Part shown: positions 1 to 5,007 of the stretch, piece by piece
Layout of the letters: the number at the start of each line of letters is the position of its first letter
How positions within the stretch are numbered: the first letter of the stretch is position 1
Origin: Coriobacteriaceae bacterium
GTDB taxonomy: Bacteria; Actinomycetota; Coriobacteriia; Coriobacteriales; UBA8131
DNA length: 5,767 bases
Direction of reading: 5' to 3'
Assembly: GCA_012515495.1 (NCBI GenBank)
Contig: JAAYYH010000118.1
Coordinates: 1 to 5,767 of the forward strand
The notes under the pieces: generated by a model
What the model was told of the DNA's origin: nothing
The model's database searches: none
Seen by the model: only the letters and a program-made list of their open reading frames with translations
Made by a program: the position numbers and the translations under genes

Positions 1-12
1 AATGTGAGTTTT

Positions 13-228
13 AATTTATTACTTTACATATGTTTATTTATTTGAGACTTTATACACTCTTGGTGACTCGCATTTCATAACTTAACAAGTACTTACATTA
101 TGGTATTGTTGGCATGTAAACGAGGGATTCAGGCGAGGCTAAATATAATGATACAATAGAAACATTTAACAACTATCATCCTCTTGGTATAGAGATCTGC
201 ATGAAGGACGCCCAAATGCCAATCCATT
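13..228. repeat. Diverged long direct repeat, copy A (partner at 5409-5635)
   Basis: This non-coding stretch is related to 5409-5635 in the same orientation. The best blocks are 13-36 against 5409-5432 (21 of 24 bases alike, including ACATATGTTTA), GATTCAGG at 126 against 5520, and a 21-base identical core at 140-160 against 5534-5554 that contains AAATATAATGATACAATAGA. A weaker block follows (GAAGGACGCCCA at 203, GAAGACGTCCAG at 5607). The spacing between blocks is nearly kept (100 against 98 bases from the first block to GATTCAGG). TATAAT inside the core resembles a -10 box, but no -35 box stands 17 bases upstream. The middle parts align poorly, so the outer limits are approximate. No open frame of useful length is seen. 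Confidence 0.6.
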
Positions 229-362
229 GGAATATCATACGATCATTCATGCTTTTCTAGGTAAATCTTCATGAGAACCCATATTCTAGACACATGGAAG
301 TACAAATCCAAAGGAAAGAATGCGTTGATACGTATCATCACGTGAAGATTTTGCGAAAGGAA
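229..362. other. Non-coding stretch downstream of the GFA gene, with a 12-bp palindrome
   Basis: No gene is seen between repeat A and the stop codon of the minus-strand GFA gene. The only clear structure is the perfect palindrome TGATACGTATCA at 326-337, followed by CACGTG at 340-345. Neither is followed by a T-run on either strand, so a factor-independent terminator for the GFA gene is not supported. With repeat A this completes the gene-free first 362 bases. Confidence 0.4.
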
Positions 363-779
363 TCAAGATGTTTCCGGAAAAGCAGGCTGCTTAGGATACT
401 GTGGGAGATTCTCTAGGTTATTGTCCCATGATGCTCTGCTTTCAACGTAGATGTGTCCTTTAGGAGATATATGGGGATCGGAATCCAACGATCCTGCTGG
501 AACAACCAATAAGGAACCACCCATTTGTGATGTGGGAAGAGCAGATCCACAATGCGGACAAAAGCTCTTTGAATGATGAGTCCCTTCACCTCTGTAGGTT
601 TTCACTTGTTCCCCTCCTGAAATCCATGTGAGTTTTGCGGAAGACGAAAACAAATTGGAGGCATAGGATGATCCTGTATCTTTGCGACAACGGGAACAAT
701 GACAAAGGTAGAAATCATCAAACTCCCCCTCAATCTCAAATGCAATACGTTTACAAAGACATGACCCGGTGTGTTTCAT
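363..779 (-). CDS. GFA/CENP-V family zinc-binding protein
   Basis: A 138-residue protein of the GFA fold, a small zinc-binding domain named after glutathione-dependent formaldehyde-activating enzyme. The cysteine pattern is complete: GSCLC (Cys7, Cys9), CHCSRC (Cys26, Cys28, Cys31) and FCPHC (Cys74, Cys77), as expected for the family's two zinc sites. The VPAGSLD segment near residues 93-99 is also typical, and the length is normal for a single-domain member. No signal peptide or membrane helix is seen, so it should be cytoplasmic. Most family members have no proven reaction, so the formaldehyde link should not be assumed. The ATG follows a run of seven G (784-790 on the complement) at 4 bases' distance, acting as an unusual Shine-Dalgarno, and a good promoter lies at 804-832. 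It appears to be transcribed alone. Confidence 0.9.
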   Translation of the reverse strand: MKHTGSCLCKRIAFEIEGEFDDFYLCHCSRCRKDTGSSYASNLFSSSAKLTWISGGEQVKTYRGEGTHHSKSFCPHCGSALPTSQMGGSLLVVPAGSLDSDPHISPKGHIYVESRASWDNNLENLPQYPKQPAFPETS

Positions 780-783
780 GGTA

Positions 784-790
784 CCCCCCC
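784..790 (-). promoter_or_regulatory. All-G ribosome binding site of the GFA gene
   Basis: On the minus strand seven consecutive G end four bases before the ATG of the GFA gene. No other Shine-Dalgarno-like sequence is present, so the G-run is the likely ribosome contact, pairing with the CCUCC of 16S rRNA with one G-U wobble. A homopolymer here could change length by slippage. Confidence 0.5.
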
Positions 791-803
791 AGATAGAGCT
801 AGC

Positions 804-832
804 ACTATACCACCAGACAGCATTGAACGCAA
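804..832 (-). promoter_or_regulatory. Sigma-70-type promoter for the GFA gene
   Basis: Read on the minus strand, TTGCGT (832-827) and TATAGT (809-804) are separated by exactly 17 bases. The -10 box has five of six consensus bases and the -35 begins with TTG. Transcription would start near 797, giving a leader of about 18 bases that holds the G-run. Confidence 0.65.
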
Positions 833-842
833 TGCGAGGCGA

Positions 843-974
843 TTATTGCATAGAGAACAATTCTTTCAACCCCTGTGTTGCAAGAACATCTTCTTTCATA
901 GTCAGCAGCCGCTCAATCTTCCCGATTACCCGAAAATCCCAAAGACCTGAATCGAAGAGAGTTTTCGATCCCAT
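843..974 (-). pseudogene. Possible 43-codon remnant downstream of the lipoprotein gene
   Basis: An open frame of 43 codons runs from ATG at 974 to TAA at 843-845. It has a protein-like, helix-prone composition, with segments such as KIERLLTMKEDVLATQ near its end. There is no Shine-Dalgarno ahead of the ATG. The frame is the same as that of the lipoprotein gene, whose TAA (984-986) is the stop directly upstream. It may be the decayed 3' end of some gene, an extension lost by a nonsense mutation, or chance. I do not recognise a family. Confidence 0.25.
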
Positions 975-983
975 ACTAGCGAA

Positions 984-1496
984 TTACCATCGTTCTGTAA
1001 AACGATCGATAGCCAATACGCCAAGGGGAATATCTAACTTCATCCTCAAGTTACCCTGCGCGCTATACCCGATGAGCTTTATCGTGTGTTTACCTGGAGT
1101 GAGCTCTATAGGAGCTAGTCTATCCATCCCATCAGGATAAATTGTCCTGATTCCACCTGTCCCCTCGTTTATCAACACCAACTTCAATACATCAGCTTGC
1201 ACATCCGAGATATCCAATTCATACGGTAACAGGACATCATGATTGGATATCAGTTCCCACACCGTGTCACGCCCACAGAACCCTTTGAATTCGATAGCAA
1301 TGGAATCACCATTGGCTGAGGCGTTACGGATACGATAGGAATATGTGTCACCTATCTGGGAAATCCAGAACGGATCATCACATTGTTCTTCTGAAAAACG
1401 TTGCCCACAACCATCGGAGACCAACGAACAGGAGAACCCCAACAACACAACTCCTACAAGCAATATTAGCTTACCGCAAAATCCAATATGTTTCAT
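984..1496 (-). CDS. Small lipoprotein of unknown function
   Basis: A 170-residue protein with an export signal: MKH start, Lys9, a hydrophobic run at residues 10-21, then LLGFSC with the probable lipidated cysteine at 23. The lipobox is relaxed (G, F, S before Cys), as tolerated in spirochaetes. The mature part carries three more cysteines (30, 39, 74), which may form a disulfide, and is rich in alternating hydrophobic segments toward the C-terminus, which suggests a small beta-sandwich; that fold is a guess. The frame is open further upstream to 1622, but the start at 1496 has a strong Shine-Dalgarno (GGAGGTG, 1507-1501) and places the signal peptide at the N-terminus. It is divergent from the membrane LuxR-type gene and shares the region holding the 1543-1560 dyad, so joint regulation is likely. 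No family is recognised. Confidence 0.75.
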   Translation of the reverse strand: MKHIGFCGKLILLVGVVLLGFSCSLVSDGCGQRFSEEQCDDPFWISQIGDTYSYRIRNASANGDSIAIEFKGFCGRDTVWELISNHDVLLPYELDISDVQADVLKLVLINEGTGGIRTIYPDGMDRLAPIELTPGKHTIKLIGYSAQGNLRMKLDIPLGVLAIDRFTERW

Positions 1497-1500
1497 ACGG

Positions 1501-1507
1501 CACCTCC
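1501..1507 (-). promoter_or_regulatory. Ribosome binding site fixing the lipoprotein start
   Basis: GGAGGTG on the minus strand, with its GGAGG part six bases before the ATG at 1496. It rules in favour of this start over the in-frame ATG at 1622, which would put 42 extra residues in front of the signal peptide. Confidence 0.75.
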
Positions 1508-1542
1508 GCGACAATTCAAGCCGAAAAGGAGCAAAAATAACC

Positions 1543-1560
1543 ATACGAACATATTCGTAT
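1543..1560. promoter_or_regulatory. 18-bp dyad operator between lipoprotein and luxR-type genes (site 1)
   Basis: ATACGAA and TTCGTAT form perfect 7-bp inverted arms around CATA. The site lies in the short divergent intergenic region, 46 bases before the lipoprotein ATG and 61 before the regulator ATG. Dyads of about this length are usual targets of dimeric LuxR/NarL-type DNA-binding domains. The same half-sites with the same 4-base spacer recur at 2558-2575. Binding by the neighbouring regulator is an inference. Confidence 0.55.
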
Positions 1561-1621
1561 TTACTTGAAAACACGACAACCTTCTTGCCGGACAACCACC
1601 AGGATGATACTGTCTTATGCA

Positions 1622-2554
1622 ATGAAACATGTGATATTGCTCACCTACAGCATCATCTTCTCGACAGGCTTTGGAGCCCTCGCTGCATTGCTGGTGCTTT
1701 CCATACGACTCAAACAACCGTTCACCAAGCGTATGGCAGTGGTACAAAGCATCTTCATTGCGAGTCTTGCTCTGGTAGCGATCTATTACTATCTCATGCA
1801 AGTGTTGGAACTGGTGGGACCGAGACAAGAGCAAGTCGAGACCGTATTCGGTATCATCGGAACATTGCTGAATATGGGGCTATATATTGGTATGTGGTGG
1901 ATTCTGGGTATTCGGGAATTACGAAAGGGACATATCTCCCTGTATGCACGTATCAGTTGTCTGGTTTCCGTAGGGATTATGGTTTCCGCCCTGGTAGGGT
2001 CCTTCTTACCTACAAGTTTTCTACATACCATGACGCCTGGAAACCTCTGGCAGATTTTCGTATATCTCACGGTGGCAGTAACCCTCTTCCTCTTTGGCCT
2101 TACCTTGGTGAGAGTCGATATGAAGCAACAACATGCTGCCTATCGGCTACTGGTCCTCGGTATAGGATATTGCTCGTTGGTATTTGTTCCCCTGAGCCTA
2201 TTGGAATTATTGTTGAACAGATCGACCCAAAATTCATTATACCCACTTTCACTAGAGTACTTGTTCTATCTTGGTATCAATGTGATTGTTCTTGTATCCT
2301 CAATCCGTTCTTTGGCAAAGGATCCGAATACCGCGTCTGCCTTTGGTAGCATCAACGAAGCAACATGGTCACGTTTCTCTTTGACCGCGAGGGAACGGGA
2401 AATGGCAACTCTCATCGCCCAAGGATTATCCAATAAAGAGATAGCCGGAAATCTTGGAATTTCTGAAGCAACCGTGCGCACACACATCTACAATCTGTTC
2501 CAAAAAGTAGGGGCACAAAGCCGAATTGAACTGCTCAATCTTCTCCACGACTGA
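1622..2554 (+). CDS. Seven-helix membrane regulator with C-terminal LuxR-type HTH
   Basis: A 310-residue membrane-anchored transcription regulator. Seven hydrophobic helices are visible at about residues 4-28, 39-62, 74-96, 107-128, 143-163, 174-198 and 209-228. Charged loops (RLKQPFTKR, RELRKGH, RVDMKQQ) fall on one side, giving an outside N-terminus and an inside C-terminus. After a linker comes a LuxR/GerE-type helix-turn-helix at about 250-308, with LTARERE, the GLSNKEIAGNLGIS turn and TVRTHIYNLFQKVG recognition region. No receiver or kinase domain is present, so the membrane part itself probably senses the signal and the DNA-binding domain works from the membrane. Start choice is uncertain: neither ATG 1622 nor in-frame ATG 1604 has a good Shine-Dalgarno, and an upstream TTG (1565) overlaps the operator region. 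Likely autoregulated through the dyad at 1543-1560, and probably leads into the hydrolase gene 116 bases downstream. Confidence 0.85.
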   Translation: MKHVILLTYSIIFSTGFGALAALLVLSIRLKQPFTKRMAVVQSIFIASLALVAIYYYLMQVLELVGPRQEQVETVFGIIGTLLNMGLYIGMWWILGIRELRKGHISLYARISCLVSVGIMVSALVGSFLPTSFLHTMTPGNLWQIFVYLTVAVTLFLFGLTLVRVDMKQQHAAYRLLVLGIGYCSLVFVPLSLLELLLNRSTQNSLYPLSLEYLFYLGINVIVLVSSIRSLAKDPNTASAFGSINEATWSRFSLTAREREMATLIAQGLSNKEIAGNLGISEATVRTHIYNLFQKVGAQSRIELLNLLHD

Positions 2555-2557
2555 ATA

Positions 2558-2575
2558 GTACGAAGCATTACGTAG
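2558..2575. promoter_or_regulatory. Second dyad operator, before the hydrolase gene (site 2)
   Basis: GTACGAA-GCAT-TACGTAG has the same architecture as site 1. The left half-site TACGAA is identical, and the right half-site TACGTA differs from TTCGTA by one base. It starts three bases after the regulator's stop codon and lies about 95 bases before the hydrolase ATG, a suitable place to control a promoter for that gene. It resembles site 1 too closely in length and half-sites to be dismissed, although two or three short sites are weak statistical evidence. Confidence 0.45.
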
Positions 2576-2591
2576 CCCCCAAAATCTCGAT

Positions 2592-2607
2592 TACGACGAA
2601 AGTCGGA
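2592..2607. promoter_or_regulatory. Weaker third dyad copy (site 3)
   Basis: TACGAC-GAAA-GTCGGA keeps the 6-4-6 layout of sites 1 and 2 and nine of the twelve half-site bases of TACGAA/TTCGTA. Its left edge is 33 bases after that of site 2, close to three helical turns, so two dimers could bind on the same face of the DNA. Alone it would not be called. Confidence 0.3.
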
Positions 2608-2643
2608 TTGGATGAATCCGTATGGGAGTACATCATCTCCATA
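2594..2643 (+). other. Cluster of three short hairpins ahead of the hydrolase gene
   Basis: Three adjacent inverted repeats lie between the regulator and hydrolase genes: CGAC-GAAA-GTCG (2594-2605), CGGATT with AATCCG around a five-base loop (2604-2620), and TATGGGAG with CTCCATA (2621-2643, one bulged G). The first two overlap by two bases and so are partly exclusive. The last hairpin ends 14 bases before the Shine-Dalgarno. They could form a structured leader or slow read-through from the regulator gene. There is no T-run, so a normal terminator is unlikely. Confidence 0.35.
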
Positions 2644-2657
2644 CCGACATCAGTTGG

Positions 2658-2664
2658 AAAGGAG
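2658..2664 (+). promoter_or_regulatory. Ribosome binding site fixing the hydrolase start
   Basis: AAAGGAG ends six bases before the ATG at 2671. The ATG at 2665 directly touches it and is too close, and the in-frame TTG at 2608 has no such site, so 2671 is the best start. Confidence 0.75.
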
Positions 2665-2670
2665 ATGTAT

Positions 2671-3780
2671 ATGAGACAACGTTTGAAATTGACATTATGG
2701 ATTGTATTGGCGGTAATATCACTTCTTACCGCAGCTTCATGTTCGCATACCAGAAAATTGTATGATGGGCAAGGAAAAGAAATTGAATTACAAGTGGATA
2801 CACGAGATACGATATTCATCAATGGAACACGACAAACTATATACCTAGCTGGCGCATCAAGGGAAAATCCGGTGATTCTCTGGCTGGATGGAGGTCCAGG
2901 AGGTTCCGAAGTCGGTTGGGTAAGACCTTATCTAGGTCCTCTCCATGAACATTTTACGGTAGTGTGTTGGGATCAACGGGGAACAGCAGCGAGTTATCGT
3001 GCTGGTCGCGATGGACTTTCAGTACAACAATTCACCGATGATGTGATAACTCTATCGAAACTGCTGGCCAATCGATTCAACCAGGAAAAAATATTCCTCG
3101 TCGGCCATTCCTGGGGATCAGTCATCGGATTGCTGGCCGCGCATCAGGAACCCGAGCTCTTCCATGCATACATAGGGGCAGCTCAACAGGTCAATGCAGT
3201 AGAGAACGACACTATCGGCTATGAGATGATCCTCAATGGCGCGAAGGCGGCAGGAGATGAAAAAACGGTAAAAATCATGGAGCAAATCGGCTATCCTCCG
3301 TATAAGAAGACTCTTTCAGATGGAACTGTAGTACCCGATGGGGATGCCTACTACCAAGTCTTGAGCCGATTGTACCACTATAGCCCGACTGCGCCCGCTG
3401 ATGTGAATTATCGTTCTGAGAAGATGTTCCTCGCGCCTGAGCACTCATTTTTTGACCGAATCAATTTGATACGGGGCGTGATTCGTGGAGTGAAAAAGAT
3501 ATACCCGCAATTGTCCGAATTGGATTTCGAACATGATATCACCGAATTGGGATGTCCATTGTTCCTGATAAATGGAAGGTTCGATTTTAGTTGCGTTGCA
3601 ACTATCAGCGAACGTTGGTATGAAAAGGTGGAAGCTCCAATAAAAGGACTACTCTGGCTGGAGAATTCAGGACATAATGCAGTATATTCCGAAGCGGATG
3701 AATTCATACAGTACATGGTAGAGACCGTCAGACCTCTTTCGGAGTCCAATGATGACTTTCCTAGTATCAAAAATCCTTGA
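2671..3780 (+). CDS. Lipoprotein alpha/beta hydrolase, prolyl-iminopeptidase-like
   Basis: A 369-residue alpha/beta hydrolase. The N-terminus has basic residues, a hydrophobic stretch (7-22) and AASC with the probable lipid-carrying cysteine at 24, so it should be anchored on the outside of the cytoplasmic membrane or at the surface. The catalytic set is complete: oxyanion-hole motif DGGPGG (73-78; the family more often has HGGPG), VCWDQRG (98-104), nucleophile Ser147 in GHSWGS, acid Asp305 in NGRFD, and His335 in SGHN. The arrangement and the cap between about 170 and 290 resemble peptidase family S33 (proline iminopeptidase and relatives), which usually cleave short peptides or amides; related folds act on esters and lactones, so the substrate is open. 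Placement after the membrane LuxR-type gene and behind dyad sites 2 and 3 suggests regulation by that protein. Complete and undamaged. Confidence 0.87.
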   Translation: MRQRLKLTLWIVLAVISLLTAASCSHTRKLYDGQGKEIELQVDTRDTIFINGTRQTIYLAGASRENPVILWLDGGPGGSEVGWVRPYLGPLHEHFTVVCWDQRGTAASYRAGRDGLSVQQFTDDVITLSKLLANRFNQEKIFLVGHSWGSVIGLLAAHQEPELFHAYIGAAQQVNAVENDTIGYEMILNGAKAAGDEKTVKIMEQIGYPPYKKTLSDGTVVPDGDAYYQVLSRLYHYSPTAPADVNYRSEKMFLAPEHSFFDRINLIRGVIRGVKKIYPQLSELDFEHDITELGCPLFLINGRFDFSCVATISERWYEKVEAPIKGLLWLENSGHNAVYSEADEFIQYMVETVRPLSESNDDFPSIKNP

Positions 3781-3854
3781 TCCAGATTCCTGTTTCTCCC
3801 GAGTTGGACAATAAATCTCCTGGGCAATTCACTGCCGCTTCGTCGAAAAGGGGG

Positions 3855-3984
3855 TGCGGACAAAAAGTTGGACACTTGCATGGAGTAACAAGTGTATTCA
3901 AGGGAAGAAAAGGCCAAGGCGGTAGCGTTGTTTATCCACTATGACTTGGGTGCTATCGATACGATCAGGGAGCTGGGTTATTAC
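3855..3984 (+). mobile_element. Left-end fragment of an IS3-family insertion sequence
   Basis: The fragment opens with TGCGGACAAAAAGTTGGACA (3855-3874), a typical IS3-family terminal repeat beginning with TG, and continues into the start of the first transposase frame. Similarity to such transposases stops after the RELGY segment near 3981, and no matching right end (the complement, ending TTTTTGTCCGCA) is found in the window. About one tenth of an element remains. A second GTTGGACA lies at 3803-3810, 64 bases upstream, and could be another piece of an element end. Confidence 0.7.
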
Positions 3985-4107
3985 GATTTACCATTATATG
4001 ATCGAAATGTTATAGCTTTCGAATACCCGAAGCAGGATGAAGTATATAACAATCGTCAATATTACGGACAATCTAAAACTTGTCCAGAAGTGCATTCCTC
4101 TCTGTAA
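3892..4107 (+). pseudogene. Truncated IS3-family transposase OrfA
   Basis: A GTG start at 3892 follows GGAG (3882-3885) at six bases' spacing, with an in-frame TAA just upstream at 3886. The first 30 residues (YSREEKAKAVALFI, then DTIRELGY) match the start of the IS3-family OrfA helix-turn-helix, which in intact elements continues with a second half such as P-x-R-x-x-L-x-x-W. Here the sequence switches to unrelated residues near 3982 and the frame closes at 4107 after 71 codons, where OrfA would be around 90-170 residues. No OrfB or integrase domain (DDE) follows. The tail after residue 30 is probably chance reading of the joined DNA. Not functional. Confidence 0.65.
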
Positions 4108-4192
4108 GAGAAATGGGAACATTAGAAGAAAGGCCGGCGAAGGGAGAACCAGAAAGAATATTGACAAAGACAATTGAGAGATCTTTTCTGTT
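3985..4192. other. Unassigned stretch between IS fragment and gene remnant
   Basis: I see no gene in this stretch. A minus-strand frame here (3994-4278) reads as a run of hydrophobic residues, but it overlaps the better supported remnant at 4193-4506 in another frame and has no convincing start. The one structure is a six-base inverted repeat, GGACAA (4066-4071) with TTGTCC (4080-4085), around an eight-base loop. It may hold further decayed insertion-sequence DNA. Confidence 0.35.
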
Positions 4193-4506
4193 TCAACTCT
4201 CGCTGCATACATCCAAAGGATGGCAAATATAAAGCATGCCGACATCAAAGGCTGCGTAATTGGCGTCTTCGGATTCAAGACATCTTCTAAGATTGTTTTC
4301 CAAAGCCTTCACCAAGGTATAGATCGACGATGGAGAAACTTTTAGCCAACGTTCGAAAGTAGTCTTCTCCAAGACTCCTGTCATGTCAATATCGCCATGA
4401 ATTTTTCTCCAATCATCTTATCGAATCTATACACCTCAATTTGGGAAATAGTATCCGCGCATAGAACCCTGCATGCATGATCATAGCAAACCCTCTCTCT
4501 CTTGAC
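4193..4506 (-). pseudogene. Frameshifted gene remnant of unknown family
   Basis: Two minus-strand frames join into one protein-like reading. The upstream frame (from 4506) gives a segment with CYDHAC, then IEVYRFDKMIGEKFMAILT, and stops at TGA (4381-4383). The downstream frame continues with GVLEKTTFERWLKVSPSS and ends at 4193. The break sits exactly on a tandem duplication of five bases (TGACA-TGACA on this strand, 4379-4388). Removing one copy restores a continuous reading of about 102 residues (MAILT-GVLEKTT). The reading is closed upstream by TAA at 4507-4509 and has no ATG with a ribosome site near its front, so the 5' part is missing as well. The 5' edge overlaps the promoter of the plus-strand membrane protein gene. 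I do not recognise the family. Confidence 0.5.
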
Positions 4507-4530
4507 TTATAGATCAGGCTGTTATATTAG
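4502..4530 (+). promoter_or_regulatory. Promoter for the four-helix membrane protein gene
   Basis: TTGACT (4502-4507) is a strong -35 box. TATTAG (4525-4530) follows at 17 bases; TATATT (4523-4528) is a closer -10 match but at only 15 bases. The start of transcription would be near 4535, about 30 bases before the GTG. The site overlaps the broken end of the minus-strand remnant. Confidence 0.5.
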
Positions 4531-4554
4531 AAAGAGAAATGCTTTCATTTGCAT

Positions 4555-4560
4555 GGAGGT
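4555..4560 (+). promoter_or_regulatory. Ribosome binding site supporting a GTG start
   Basis: GGAGGT, a full Shine-Dalgarno, lies five bases before GTG at 4566. It decides for the GTG over later ATG codons (the next in-frame ATG would remove part of the first membrane helix). Confidence 0.75.
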
Positions 4561-4565
4561 AATTT

Positions 4566-4955
4566 GTGAAATTTAGCTCATGGTACGCAATAATCGTAGG
4601 AATTATGATGATTGGGCAGTGGTTTGTCTTCATTGCTACTGGACAAGTTCCTGAGCTAGAAAGCGAAGTCCTACGTATATTATTTCATCTTGCTGGCGAA
4701 GGAATCACCGCCATTGGCTTGGTCTGGGGAGGAGTTTCTCTGTTGCGAAAAGATACTTATTCCCATGCGATTTACCTTCTTTTCAGCGGTATGTTGCTCT
4801 ACTCAATCATCGTCAGCCCTGGATACTTCGCTCAATTGGGACAGTGGGAGTTTGTAGCAATGTTCGCAATTCTCTGCATCCTCACAATAATATCAACGGT
4901 CGCGGTTGCGAAGGACTTCCTCAGCCAGTCAGTCAATTCCCATCATTATGGTTAA
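4566..4955 (+). CDS. Four-helix integral membrane protein of unknown function
   Basis: A 129-residue protein starting with GTG behind a strong Shine-Dalgarno and its own promoter. Four membrane helices are seen at about residues 5-25, 36-59, 66-88 and 95-115, with a short tail ending in HHYG. Conserved-looking features are the polar-acidic stretch VPELESEV between helices 1 and 2, the HLAGEG motif (41-46) within helix 2, and SPGYF (84-88) at the end of helix 3. No catalytic or metal-binding motif is evident beyond His41/Glu45. It resembles small conserved membrane proteins of unknown role; no family name can be given with confidence. The gene is complete and looks intact, flanked by debris on both sides, which suggests a single-gene cargo or a survivor of rearrangement. 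Confidence 0.8.
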   Translation: MKFSSWYAIIVGIMMIGQWFVFIATGQVPELESEVLRILFHLAGEGITAIGLVWGGVSLLRKDTYSHAIYLLFSGMLLYSIIVSPGYFAQLGQWEFVAMFAILCILTIISTVAVAKDFLSQSVNSHHYG

Positions 4956-5007
4956 TCTTCAACTAGCTTTCAGAGATTACGGACCTCTTTTCATGAATGC
5001 GTCTTAG

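Noticed and set aside
769..1140. Plus-strand open frame of 123 codons
   Set aside because: It runs antisense across the GFA promoter and the end of the lipoprotein gene, lacks family features, and has only a chance start.
1565..1603. TTG at 1565 as start of the membrane regulator
   Set aside because: There is no Shine-Dalgarno, the added residues are polar and unlike the start of a membrane protein, and the codon lies next to the dyad operator.
1345..2349. Long plus-strand frame of 334 codons overlapping the regulator
   Set aside because: It covers the same strand as the LuxR-type gene in another frame and part of the antisense lipoprotein; its composition (many Cys, His, Ser, Arg) is that of a shadow frame.
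2608..2670. TTG at 2608 as start of the hydrolase
   Set aside because: It would put 21 residues before the signal peptide; the ATG at 2671 has AAAGGAG at the right distance.
2568..2822. Minus-strand frame of 84 codons
   Set aside because: It is antisense to the hydrolase leader and signal peptide with no recognisable features.
3408..3917. Minus-strand frame of 169 codons
   Set aside because: It is antisense to the hydrolase C-terminus and the IS3 fragment, which are both firmly identified on the other strand.
3932..3940. TTATCCACT resembling a DnaA box
   Set aside because: It is a single imperfect match inside the transposase coding remnant, with no cluster of further boxes.
3994..4278. 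Minus-strand hydrophobic frame of 94 codons, possible membrane protein
   Set aside because: It overlaps the better supported frameshifted remnant in another frame, has no ribosome site, and its hydrophobicity is likely a by-product of composition.
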